Of a DNA stretch of 64,000 nt, positions 53,405 to 62,082 are shown in pieces. The stretch lies in NCBI GenBank assembly GCA_947624435.1, contig CANQKE010000012.1, positions 1 to 64,000 on the forward strand, given 5' to 3'. The stretch is from an uncultured Ruminiclostridium sp. Its GTDB lineage: Bacteria; Bacillota; Clostridia; Oscillospirales; Ruminococcaceae. The stretch's first letter is position 1, and every line of letters starts with the position of its first letter. The notes below the pieces were generated by a model. That model was given only the letters and a program-made list of their open reading frames with translations. It ran no database searches and was not told where the DNA came from. The position numbers were made by a program, and so were the translations under genes.

Positions 53405-54487
53405 TTAAAACTGCACCGGCTCGGTCTTTTCCGACAGAGCGGCGAATGAATATCCTTTATTTCTGAGCGAGGAGATTATATCCTCGATAACAAGCACCGT
53501 GTTCATTCTTGCGCCGGTATCATGGAACAGTATCACCGGCGTTAAAAGTGCGGACGCGTCCGCGGTAACGTTGTCGTACAGCTCCTGCCAGCCGTAACCC
53601 TGCCAATCGTTGCTGTCGACGTTCCAGTCGAAATATGTAAAGCCGCGTCTTTCCATCTCGGCGATTATCTCGTCGCGCACCTTGCCGTTGTAGTCGTTTA
53701 TGCTTCCTCCCGCAAAGCGGAACAGCTTGGGCTTTTCTCCGGTAGCGGCGCAGACTATCTCATACGCCTTGTTGAAATCCTCCAGAAATGCGTCGGCGCT
53801 GGCGTATATCGTTTCGTAATCGTGCGTATAGGAATGTATCCCTATCGTATGTCCCGCGTCGCTTATCTTTTTCAGCAGCCGCGCGCATTCTTCGCTCTCG
53901 TTCGGTACGACGAAAAACGTCGCCTTGACGTCTTTCTTATCCAGATAATACAGTATCTCCTCGGTAAGCGACGACGGACCGTCGTCAAAAGTAAGATACA
54001 CCGTATTGTCGTCGTTTATGTATTCTCCGGTATATTTATCGACGTACATGTCGGTATACAGTGACGAATAAGGACTTTCGGCATCCGGCTCTTCATCGGA
54101 TGTATCGGTATCTATAACGGAGCTTTCCTCGGGAACAGGCAGTGATACGGCGCTTTCCTCGGTCTGCGTCTGAGACTCGGAGGATTCCGGCGCGGAAGAG
54201 CTTTCCGGCTCGGTAGTCGTATCACCGCCCGATTGAAAAACCTCCGTATCCGGCTGCGACGCTGTGCTTTCCAAAGCTTCATCCGGCTGCGACGCGGTAT
54301 CTTCCTTGTTTCCCGACGATTGTGTATATTCCGACAGTGACGCCTGAAGCCGTTCTATCTCCGCCTGCTTGGACAGATTGTCGCTGAACAGGACAATGCT
54401 TATGATTATCGGTATCACGATAAGCAGAGCGGTAACTATCAAAATCAGATGTCTGAAAAATCTGACACTGCCAAAATACAAAAACAC
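53405..54487 (-). CDS. Membrane-anchored polysaccharide deacetylase (NodB domain)
   Basis: An N-terminal membrane helix (ILIVTALLIVIPIIISIVLF), a Ser/Glu/Pro-rich linker of about 100 residues and an external NodB domain: VYLTFDDGPSSLT (catalytic Asp and metal Asp), HSYTHDY (two His metal ligands), FRFAGGS and VILFHDTG. It removes acetyl groups from cell wall or surface GlcNAc/MurNAc residues (CE4). GTG at 54487 or TTG at 54481 start, both close to GGGGGCGG. Its promoter is at 54512-54540. Confidence 0.9.
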   Translation of the reverse strand: MFLYFGSVRFFRHLILIVTALLIVIPIIISIVLFSDNLSKQAEIERLQASLSEYTQSSGNKEDTASQPDEALESTASQPDTEVFQSGGDTTTEPESSSAPESSESQTQTEESAVSLPVPEESSVIDTDTSDEEPDAESPYSSLYTDMYVDKYTGEYINDDNTVYLTFDDGPSSLTEEILYYLDKKDVKATFFVVPNESEECARLLKKISDAGHTIGIHSYTHDYETIYASADAFLEDFNKAYEIVCAATGEKPKLFRFAGGSINDYNGKVRDEIIAEMERRGFTYFDWNVDSNDWQGYGWQELYDNVTADASALLTPVILFHDTGARMNTVLVIEDIISSLRNKGYSFAALSEKTEPVQF

Positions 54488-54511
54488 CGCCCCCGTTCCA
54501 TATTTAAGTTA

Positions 54512-54540
54512 ATCATACTATATTCGGCGCATTTTGTCAA
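54512..54540 (-). promoter_or_regulatory. Promoter of the deacetylase gene
   Basis: Minus-strand TTGACA (54535-54540) and TATGAT (54512-54517), 17-base spacer, 25 bases before the start. Confidence 0.8.
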
Positions 54541-54685
54541 GTAATGAATGAAAAATATTGTGAAATTTAATTAAAAAAACGTTAGTTCGGACTTGTTTTT
54601 AGTGCTCTTAGAAAAATGTTTTTGTGAATTTTTTACGAATTTACTATTAAATTTTGTAATATTTACATAAATTGATTTTTACCCG

Positions 54686-54714
54686 TTGTAAAAAAAGTGT
54701 GAATGTATTATAAT
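54686..54714 (+). promoter_or_regulatory. Promoter of the SNF2-like/GHKL operon
   Basis: TTGTAA (54686-54691) and TATAAT (54709-54714), 17-base spacer, preceded by about 150 bp of very AT-rich DNA between the two divergent promoters. Confidence 0.8.
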
Positions 54715-54744
54715 TATTAATAGAACACCGGCGGACTAAATGCT

Positions 54745-54783
54745 GAAAGGAGATATGCTTTTTAAGAAAGCATGACCGAACCA
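54745..54783 (+). repeat. Leader cassette copy E (ribosome site + hairpin only)
   Basis: GAAAGGAGAT, hairpin ATGCTTT-TTAAG-AAAGCAT (54755-54773), then GACCGAACCA and ATG at 54784. Spacing on both sides of the hairpin (2 and 10 bases) equals that in copies A and C; the upstream parts of the cassette are missing. Confidence 0.7.
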
Positions 54784-56766
54784 ATGAAAACCGAAGAAAT
54801 CAAATGGATACTGTACCATGGCAGAAATACCGATCCTGTCAGCCGTTCCTGTAATGACAGACTGCGCCGGTTCGGTTTTTGTTTTGTCCTGGACGAATAC
54901 GGCTCGGATATCTCCCGAACCGCTCAGCTTGCCATACTGGATACTATGCTCCAAAAAGAGCTGCCCAACATACTCATGATATGTCCGCAGAACCTGATGT
55001 TCAACCGGTATGGCGAAATGATAGCCGGCTGCGGAGCGGATTTCAAGCTGCTGACCTCGTCGGAGGGCACGATAGAGTATTTTGCCGAAAGCTCCTCCAA
55101 CATGTACATAGCGTCGGAAAAGGCGCTCACCGGAGGGAGCGAGGTGCTTAAGCTCGCATGCGGAAAGCTGGTGTGGGATCTTGTGATAATCGACGCCACC
55201 CTTTCGGTAAACGGAATAGACGAAAAGCTGTACACCCGCAATCTCAGGATAAAGACGAATAAGCTGCTGATCTTCGCGCCTTTCCCCGCGGGAAGAAACG
55301 GGGACGGCGGAGCGCTCAACCGGACCGCCGCCGCCATGCTGAACGACGAAAACGCCGCCAATCTGGCGTTAAACACAAAGATAGACAAGGACTGCATCGC
55401 TTTCGAGCATGACGCGCCGGTAACGAGAAATTTCGAGCCGGAGGTATACCGCGGCGATACGGCGCGCCCGGTCAAGGTGCTGCACTACGCTTTTGACAAG
55501 AGCTACCTTAACGGCTTGCGCAGGCAGACCGACCTTAGAACAGGGCAGCCTTTATACCCTTACGGCGGAAATATTTTTGAAGAATACGCCACCGAGATAA
55601 CCCGCTTGTATGTCAAGCCCGTTTACACCGTGAGAGACGTAAACGAGCTGAGAGCCACCGATAAAAAGCTGGATCGCTTTCTGGAAAGTCTGGACGACAT
55701 TATACGCGGTTCGGACGGGCGCGCGGTGGTCTACTGTGTTACCCAAGCCACCGCAAACTATCTGTCAAAGGTGGTATACGCGCTTTATCCCAAGAGCACC
55801 GGAATTTTAAGGGTAGAACGCGGCGGGATATTCAACACCGAGAATATCAACGCAAGCTTTGAGCGGCGCAGTAAAACCTATAAAGACAGGATATTCATCA
55901 CGGTGGACGACGCCGGACATTCCGCGTCCTCCTCCGCCGGATATACTCATATTTTCAATTACGAGCTGCCGGACGATCCGATGATGTTGGAAGTACGCGC
56001 CTCGCGGCATGCGCGCAGCGGAGGAAAGGAATTCATCCTATTTGCGGACGATAACGGCATGTTCGATTCGCGTATGTTGTCTAAAGTAATATTCGGCAGG
56101 ATATACTACAGTCTTATCCCCGGCGTACCGGGGAGGAACGTACTGTTCGACATACCGCAGGCGGCGGAATATACGGCGGGCTGCATATACGAGCTGATGA
56201 GCATAGTTTCCTTTGCCGACCGTTTCACCGGAAACGACGTTATCCTTAAATTCAAGGGCGATTTCAACGTTCCGGATACGCTTGTTCCGAACAGTGCGCC
56301 GAAGGTGCTGGAATTCGTCAAGCTGAAATTAGCGCGGCTGCTGCGCGCTTTGAGCATAGATAACGCTATGAGTGAATGCGGGCGCGACCTTAATAAGCTG
56401 ACGGAAAAGCTCAGGCCGGTATTTGAAAGGCTTAAAAATTCTTTGCTGTATATCGATGAAGATCACAGGATACAGGCTGTGGATAAAAGCTTTCTTGCCG
56501 GGTGCTTCGATCCCGAAAAAGGACGGGAATATATAATGAGCCTTGCGGACAGCGAGGCAGACGTCGGGCTGAAAGCCGCGAGAAGATCGCTTACCGACTA
56601 CAACGGCGAGGAAAGGGACGCGCAATTGCGCGACTGCGTAAATCAGCTGCCGGACGTGCTTAAAATGCCGGTGCTGCTCAACGCATGGAAATACCTTTCC
56701 GATGAATATATCATACAGGACAGCTTTAAGGAATTCATGAAAAAGTTCAACGAAGGGGTGATGTGA
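54784..56766 (+). CDS. SNF2-helicase-like protein with degenerate ATPase motifs
   Basis: The order of motifs follows SNF2 helicases but key residues are lost. FGFCFVLDEYGSDISRTAQL aligns with the ADEMGLGKT motif I but lacks the GKT. ILMICPQNLM is motif Ia. LVIIDATLS replaces DEAH. RAVVYCVTQATANYLSKVV and HIFNYELPDDPMMLEVRASRHARSG match motifs IV-VI, where QRxGRxxRxGQ has become VRASRHARSG. It is therefore likely unable to hydrolyse ATP and may bind DNA or the partner protein. 661 residues; the last 200 are helical. In-frame ATGs at 54772 and 54784 flank the cassette hairpin. The GHKL gene starts one base after its stop. Confidence 0.65.
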   Translation: MKTEEIKWILYHGRNTDPVSRSCNDRLRRFGFCFVLDEYGSDISRTAQLAILDTMLQKELPNILMICPQNLMFNRYGEMIAGCGADFKLLTSSEGTIEYFAESSSNMYIASEKALTGGSEVLKLACGKLVWDLVIIDATLSVNGIDEKLYTRNLRIKTNKLLIFAPFPAGRNGDGGALNRTAAAMLNDENAANLALNTKIDKDCIAFEHDAPVTRNFEPEVYRGDTARPVKVLHYAFDKSYLNGLRRQTDLRTGQPLYPYGGNIFEEYATEITRLYVKPVYTVRDVNELRATDKKLDRFLESLDDIIRGSDGRAVVYCVTQATANYLSKVVYALYPKSTGILRVERGGIFNTENINASFERRSKTYKDRIFITVDDAGHSASSSAGYTHIFNYELPDDPMMLEVRASRHARSGGKEFILFADDNGMFDSRMLSKVIFGRIYYSLIPGVPGRNVLFDIPQAAEYTAGCIYELMSIVSFADRFTGNDVILKFKGDFNVPDTLVPNSAPKVLEFVKLKLARLLRALSIDNAMSECGRDLNKLTEKLRPVFERLKNSLLYIDEDHRIQAVDKSFLAGCFDPEKGREYIMSLADSEADVGLKAARRSLTDYNGEERDAQLRDCVNQLPDVLKMPVLLNAWKYLSDEYIIQDSFKEFMKKFNEGVM

Positions 56767-56767
56767 T

Positions 56768-59700
56768 ATGCCGATAGGACAAAGCAGTGAAATAACCGCG
56801 CTGATAGGCGATTTTTTCCATGCCCATGCCAAAAACAACCGCGAGCTTATCGATCAGTCGATAGCCGAGATGCAGCGCATGCTGTATCACGAACAGGCGA
56901 GCAGCGCCCCGTTCAAGGATTATTTCAACAGCGTATATTCCGACCGCAACCCCTACAACACCTATCTTTCGGTAAGCGATTACCCGAAAGAATCCATACT
57001 GCGTGAGCTGCTGCAAAACGCGTTCGGCTGTTATTATTCCGAAAGCGATATGAAAGTCGCCGTGGATTTTGAATCGGCGGACGTTATCCGCATTTCCTAC
57101 AACGAGGACGGCTTTACGCTCGAACAGCTGCTTTACTACCTCAGTATCGGCAGGAGCGACGGCGACAAGGCGAGAGAGGGTCGCTTCGGCGTCGGCGCTA
57201 AGAGCGTTTTCATGAATGTGAGATGGTTCGAGCTGCGCTCCGGCAACTTCAGCTTCCGCATGACAAACGAGGACGGCGTGCTGCTGCTAAAAGAGCTCAA
57301 TTTATCCGAGCCGCAGCATCAGGGAACGGAATTAAGGTTTTGCACCTCGGCGGAGGAAGTCGCCGCGATAAAGGAAAATCTGCTGACGCTGACCGAGAAA
57401 AAGGGCAAATATATCAACCTTGTGGAGCTCTGCTTTGCGTTTATCCGTAAAAAAACGCTGGGTCGGTACGACACCGCGGAGGATACCTCCCGCAGGATAA
57501 CTCTTGCCGCTGTTGAAAACGGTGAGCCGCTGGCGGTATATCAGGTAAGCCGCTTAAAAAACAAGCAGGACGAGAACGATCCGCTGATAAGATTTTCCTT
57601 TAACGGGAAAAGCGTTATAGATTTCATCTGGCACGAGGCTGCGGGGTATGTATATCTTATCCCCTACGCCATATCCTCCGCACGCAGAGCGGGAATAGCG
57701 CGGGTGATACTGGATAAGTACAACTATTTTTCCACCTATGAGCTTACCGGACTTATCAATTCCGCGAAAGAGCAGTTTATAAATCAAAAGCTGTCGGCGT
57801 TTTTCATCAGCGTGCCTAACTCGCTGATAACCTCTCACCGTACCGGTATCAAGTACGAACGCGAGGAAGAGATAATGCAGGCTATCTCCGGAGATCTCAG
57901 GGATATGTGCGACAAATATTCCCGCTATTTCGTACTGGAGATATCAAAGCGCAGCAACAGCGACAAGCTGTATTTAAGACCTAAGCACTATGTATTTGAG
58001 TTTTTCGCAAACTTTATCCATACAAGCCCTATGGCGGCGCAGCTGGGCGATAAGTTCCAAAACAGCATTTCCCTATGTCCGCCCGGAGGAGCGGCGATAC
58101 CGTATTCCAAGCTTTGCGAGATAGGCTTTTACAATGAAGAACTGGATATCCCGCATGAGATGCACGAATCCGGCGCGGCATACGAGGAATGTATAAACGG
58201 CAGGCTTAAAATGCTGTGGGAGGAGACCGGAGAGTTTACCGACCGCGTACTTACCGCCTCTTACGTCTGGAACAACGCCGACACCGGAGAAAGCGGGCGC
58301 GAATTTGCGTATCTGTTCTGCTTTGGCGGCAAGACCTGGCGTGTGGAGAGCGACAACAATCCCGCGATAAAGGACTACGGACTCAGCGTGGGATTCCGCA
58401 CGGTAGTCAGCATAAAGCTGAGCGACTTTGTAAAGGACGGCTCGGTAGCGGACGACGACGCGCTTATCGGCGCAATGCTGCTGTTTGACGATATATTCGG
58501 CAACACCTACAGCCTGTCCATGCGCTATTACCAGCTGAACGTGCGCTGCCGCTCCAGTCGGTTCACTTTCGACGTGGCGAAAATGACGGTGCACAATCTC
58601 AAACGCACCTATGATTTCCTGACGGCTCATGCAGACAGATTTGAAAACAGCCATGTACTCGGCGAAATGCTTCACATGCTGGTGAACAGCTTTACTCAGG
58701 GCAAGGACAGCATGACCTTCCTGCGCGAGATGAAAGCGGAGGGCACCGAGATAGGTCTGCAAAGGGATATAAACAACAAATACCGGTTCTGCGCATACGG
58801 CATACAATTTTTAGTACCGTCAAAAGTGACCTGCAACGATCTGCTGGAGATAGTAGGAGACGTGTATCTGCTGATAAGCTGCGGAATGTTCAACGGAAGA
58901 GCGTTCGATTTTGAGATATCAAGGGCGGGCTATTCCTTTGACCGAGCGAAAGTTATCGAGCTGCTCAGCGCCGAAGAAACGGTAGCCGCGCGCTTTGACA
59001 TGATAATCCCGAAGCTGTTCGTCTGCGACCTTAAAATACCGCGTATCGCGCTTATAAACAAAGAGGGACGGGTAGTCCGCGTGCTGGATACCAACACCGT
59101 ACCCACCGAAGAGGACGAGGCTCAGACGGAAAGGTACGTTATACTGAAAGACGGCTGCCAAAAGCCGGAGTTTTCGCATTATCTTGAATTTCTGCTGACC
59201 GGAATGGACGACGGCAAGCTTGGCAGATATTACTCCACCACCGAAGAGCCCAACCGCGTGCTGCTGGATCAGATACCGTACTATTACAAGCCGCTGCCTT
59301 ATATCACCTCGCAGGAATTGACGCTGCTCAAAGACCAGTACAGGCGTATACGTGAGTTTGGCAACGCCGGGATATTCCGCAATTATTTCGCAAAGGACAT
59401 AAACGGCAAGCTATTCGGCTACGGCGGCACCTGTCAGTGCTGTCCGCGCGAATCCCCGATAATAAACAACCGTCTGGTAAAGAGCTTCGAGGTAGGCATA
59501 TTCCGCAACGAGGAGGAAAAACGGTTCAATTTCTCGCTGTATCTTTGTTCGGACGACGCGGCGGCGTCCAGCGGCTGGATAATCGAGGACGTAAGCATAG
59601 GCGGCATGAATCCGTTCCTTTGGTTAGAGGAGATAAACGAGGTCGAGCTTATCCCGCCGGAATTTCTGCTGTGCAGCATAAAATACCGCTGTCAGCTCAC

Positions 59701-59938
59701 CTACGATATAGCCGGCTTTGAAAATACCCACAGCGGTCTTATAAGCTCCACCGAAAGCGAGCGCATGTCGATAAGTACCGTGCTGTCGCCTCTTATGGCG
59801 GCGAAATGGATTGTGGACAACACCGAATCCTTATCGGTAAGCAAAAAGCAGCCCGACGCCAAAGAGTCCGAAACTATCCAGCCCGCACCGGAAGAAGAAC
59901 CGGAGATAAGAGTGCTCGACCTTTCCGAAACGGAATAA
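56768..59938 (+). CDS. Large GHKL (HSP90-like) ATPase protein of unknown function
   Basis: Near the N-terminus is a GHKL ATP-binding fold: ILRELLQNAFG (N box with Glu and Asn, about residues 77-87), SYNEDGFTLEQL (G1 box, about 111) and GRFGVGAKSVFMN (G2 box GxGxK, about 138). This layout is like sacsin, MORC and HSP90-type ATPases that close as dimers on ATP. The remaining about 900 residues have no family I recognise. There is a Cys cluster GYGGTCQCCPRES near residue 890 and an acidic Pro/Glu tail. Co-translated with the SNF2-like gene. No signal peptide or membrane helix. Confidence 0.7.
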   Translation: MPIGQSSEITALIGDFFHAHAKNNRELIDQSIAEMQRMLYHEQASSAPFKDYFNSVYSDRNPYNTYLSVSDYPKESILRELLQNAFGCYYSESDMKVAVDFESADVIRISYNEDGFTLEQLLYYLSIGRSDGDKAREGRFGVGAKSVFMNVRWFELRSGNFSFRMTNEDGVLLLKELNLSEPQHQGTELRFCTSAEEVAAIKENLLTLTEKKGKYINLVELCFAFIRKKTLGRYDTAEDTSRRITLAAVENGEPLAVYQVSRLKNKQDENDPLIRFSFNGKSVIDFIWHEAAGYVYLIPYAISSARRAGIARVILDKYNYFSTYELTGLINSAKEQFINQKLSAFFISVPNSLITSHRTGIKYEREEEIMQAISGDLRDMCDKYSRYFVLEISKRSNSDKLYLRPKHYVFEFFANFIHTSPMAAQLGDKFQNSISLCPPGGAAIPYSKLCEIGFYNEELDIPHEMHESGAAYEECINGRLKMLWEETGEFTDRVLTASYVWNNADTGESGREFAYLFCFGGKTWRVESDNNPAIKDYGLSVGFRTVVSIKLSDFVKDGSVADDDALIGAMLLFDDIFGNTYSLSMRYYQLNVRCRSSRFTFDVAKMTVHNLKRTYDFLTAHADRFENSHVLGEMLHMLVNSFTQGKDSMTFLREMKAEGTEIGLQRDINNKYRFCAYGIQFLVPSKVTCNDLLEIVGDVYLLISCGMFNGRAFDFEISRAGYSFDRAKVIELLSAEETVAARFDMIIPKLFVCDLKIPRIALINKEGRVVRVLDTNTVPTEEDEAQTERYVILKDGCQKPEFSHYLEFLLTGMDDGKLGRYYSTTEEPNRVLLDQIPYYYKPLPYITSQELTLLKDQYRRIREFGNAGIFRNYFAKDINGKLFGYGGTCQCCPRESPIINNRLVKSFEVGIFRNEEEKRFNFSLYLCSDDAAASSGWIIEDVSIGGMNPFLWLEEINEVELIPPEFLLCSIKYRCQLTYDIAGFENTHSGLISSTESERMSISTVLSPLMAAKWIVDNTESLSVSKKQPDAKESETIQPAPEEEPEIRVLDLSETE

Positions 59939-59961
59939 CACAATATATACGATATATACAA

Positions 59962-59998
59962 AGTATCCGGCGTGTAGCAATGCGTCGGATACTTTTAA
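59962..59998 (+). terminator. Terminator of the SNF2-like/GHKL operon
   Basis: AGTATCCG (59962) pairs with CGGATACT (59986), followed by TTTAATT; the -35 box of glmS begins right after. Confidence 0.75.
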
Positions 59999-60027
59999 TT
60001 GACACCGAGGGTGAATTATGTTATACT
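59999..60027 (+). promoter_or_regulatory. Promoter of glmS
   Basis: TTGACA (59999-60004) and TATACT (60022-60027), 17-base spacer. The leader to the ATG is only about 60 bases. Confidence 0.85.
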
Positions 60028-60096
60028 TTAATAGGCTTAACGGAATGTTTATGAAAAATATCAAATAAATATAAATACGGAAAGGAGCTTTGAGAT

Positions 60097-61920
60097 ATGT
60101 GCGGAATAGTTGGATATACCGGAGATAAGGAATGTGCCGACATACTGGTGAACGGGCTTAGAAAGCTGGAATACAGGGGTTATGATTCGGCGGGGATCGC
60201 ATTGTTTGAGGGCGACCGGATAAGGACGGTAAAGGCTAAGGGAAAAATAAACGAGGGACTTGCTCCGCGTTTAGCGCAGCAGCCGCATTTTTCCGCGTCT
60301 GCGGGGATAGGGCATACCCGCTGGGCTACCCACGGAGAGCCGAGCGATATAAATTCCCACCCGATAGGAAACGGACGCGTGTCCATCGTTCATAACGGGA
60401 TAATTGAAAATTACCGCAAGATAAAGGAATTTCTTACCGAACACGGATACGGCTTTGAAAGCGAGACCGATACCGAGGCGGTGGCAAAGCTGCTAGACTA
60501 CAACTACAACGGCGATCCGCTTGACGCGATAATAAAAACCGTCGCGGACTTAGAGGGCGCTTATGCTTTGGGGATAATCTTCCGTGAGCATAAAAACATG
60601 ATCTACGCCGTGAGAAAAGAAAGTCCGCTGATAGTGGGACAAGGCGACGGAGAAATGTTCATCGGCTCGGACGTTACCGCGATAATAGAGCATACCGACA
60701 AATATTATCTTATGGAGCCGGGCGAGATAGCCGAGATAAGCAAGGACGGCGCGACGTTCTACGACATACACCGCAACATCATCGAAAAAGAGCTTCAAAC
60801 GGCGGACTGGGACGTATCGGCGGCGGAAAAGGGCGGCTTTGCGCATTTCATGTTAAAAGAGATACACGAGCAGCCGGACGCGCTGAAAAAGACTATACAT
60901 CCGAGGATAAAGGACGGCATGCCGGACTTTTCGGAATGCGGTCTTACCGATGAAAAGCTGAACGGATACCGCCATATCTATATAATCGGCTGCGGCTCCG
61001 CCATGCACGCGGGGATAGTCGGCAAATATATAATAGAAAGCCTGGCGAGGACGCCGGTCATCGTGGACATGGCGAGCGAATTTCGCTACCGCAACCCGCT
61101 GCTTAGCAAGGACGACCTTGTGGTGGTGATCTCCCAGTCCGGCGAGACCGCCGACACGCTGGAGGCGCTGAAGCTCTCTAACAAAATAGGCGCGGATACT
61201 CTTGCGATAGTAAACGTGGTAGGCTCGTCTATAGCAAGGGAAGCCAAGATGGTAATGTACACGCTGGCGGGGCCGGAAATTTCGGTATGCTCCACTAAGG
61301 CGTACATGGTGCAGACCGCGTTCATGTATCTGCTGGCGTTTCGTGTAGCGTATGCGCGCGGCGAGATAAGCGAGCAGGAAACAAAGCAGCTTATAGCCGA
61401 GCTTAACGAGATACCCGACAAAGTGCAAAAATGTATAGATTCCCAGGAGCAGTACCAAAAGGTAGCCGCCCGCCTTATGAGCGCGGACAGCCTGCTTTAC
61501 ATCGGCAGAGGGCTGGATTACGCGCTTAGCATGGAGGGCAGCCTTAAGCTCAAGGAAATATCCTACATACATTCGGAAAGCTATGCCGCCGGAGAATTAA
61601 AACACGGCACTATCTCGCTTATAGAAGAGGGTATGCCGGTAATTGCGGTGGCGACGCAGCACGACCTTTATAAAAAGACCGTCAGCAACGTGAAAGAGGT
61701 AAAGTCGCGCGGCGCTATGGTGGTATTCATCTGCGGGGAGGATATGGAACCGGCGGAAAACGATATAGACTGTCCGGTATATCTGCCCTCCGCGCGGGAT
61801 ATGCTTATGCCGCTGGTGGCGGTAGTGCCGTTACAGCTTATCGCCTATTACACCGCGGTGCTGAAAAACTGCGACGTTGACCACCCGCGCAATCTTGCGA
61901 AATCGGTCACGGTGGAATAA
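60097..61920 (+). CDS. glmS: Glutamine--fructose-6-phosphate aminotransferase
   Basis: Makes glucosamine-6-phosphate for cell wall and surface glycans. MCGIVGYTG places the catalytic Cys at position 2 of the glutaminase domain; GIGHTRWATHGEP follows. Two SIS domains bind the sugar (IIGCGSAMHAG, ISQSGETADTLEAL; GRGLDYALSMEGSLKLKEISYIHSE), ending HPRNLAKSVTVE. 607 aa, complete. GGAAAGGAG before ATG. The short leader has no room for a glmS ribozyme. Confidence 0.98.
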   Translation: MCGIVGYTGDKECADILVNGLRKLEYRGYDSAGIALFEGDRIRTVKAKGKINEGLAPRLAQQPHFSASAGIGHTRWATHGEPSDINSHPIGNGRVSIVHNGIIENYRKIKEFLTEHGYGFESETDTEAVAKLLDYNYNGDPLDAIIKTVADLEGAYALGIIFREHKNMIYAVRKESPLIVGQGDGEMFIGSDVTAIIEHTDKYYLMEPGEIAEISKDGATFYDIHRNIIEKELQTADWDVSAAEKGGFAHFMLKEIHEQPDALKKTIHPRIKDGMPDFSECGLTDEKLNGYRHIYIIGCGSAMHAGIVGKYIIESLARTPVIVDMASEFRYRNPLLSKDDLVVVISQSGETADTLEALKLSNKIGADTLAIVNVVGSSIAREAKMVMYTLAGPEISVCSTKAYMVQTAFMYLLAFRVAYARGEISEQETKQLIAELNEIPDKVQKCIDSQEQYQKVAARLMSADSLLYIGRGLDYALSMEGSLKLKEISYIHSESYAAGELKHGTISLIEEGMPVIAVATQHDLYKKTVSNVKEVKSRGAMVVFICGEDMEPAENDIDCPVYLPSARDMLMPLVAVVPLQLIAYYTAVLKNCDVDHPRNLAKSVTVE

Positions 61921-61927
61921 TACGATA

Positions 61928-62061
61928 CCGCCTTTGGTAAAGAAGATTTTTTGATGATTTTTCCGTCGATGAAGAAATCGGGCTGATGCCCGACGTTCAG
62001 GCGGGCTGATGCCCGATGATGAAGCGGCGGGAAAAGCGCGAAAAATCTTTACCAAAGGCGG
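61928..62061 (+). repeat. 134-bp palindromic element between glmS and the FkbM gene
   Basis: The ends are perfect 16-bp inverted repeats (CCGCCTTTGGTAAAGA and TCTTTACCAAAGGCGG) extended inward by GATTTTT/AAAAATC. The centre contains CGGGCTGATGCCCG twice (each a 5-bp hairpin with TGAT loop) 26 bases apart. CGTTTATT follows the right end. It may be a MITE-like insertion or an elaborate glmS terminator; only one copy is in the window. Confidence 0.75.
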
Positions 62062-62082
62062 CGTTTATTAACAGGAGGAAAT

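Noticed and set aside
54784..59938. Assigning the SNF2/GHKL pair to a named anti-phage system such as DISARM, Zorya or Druantia.
   Set aside because: No methyltransferase, nuclease, PLD or motor genes accompany it, and its neighbours are housekeeping genes.
61974..62020. CRISPR-like spacing of CGGGCTGATGCCCG.
   Set aside because: Only two copies, inside a larger palindrome, and no cas genes in the window.
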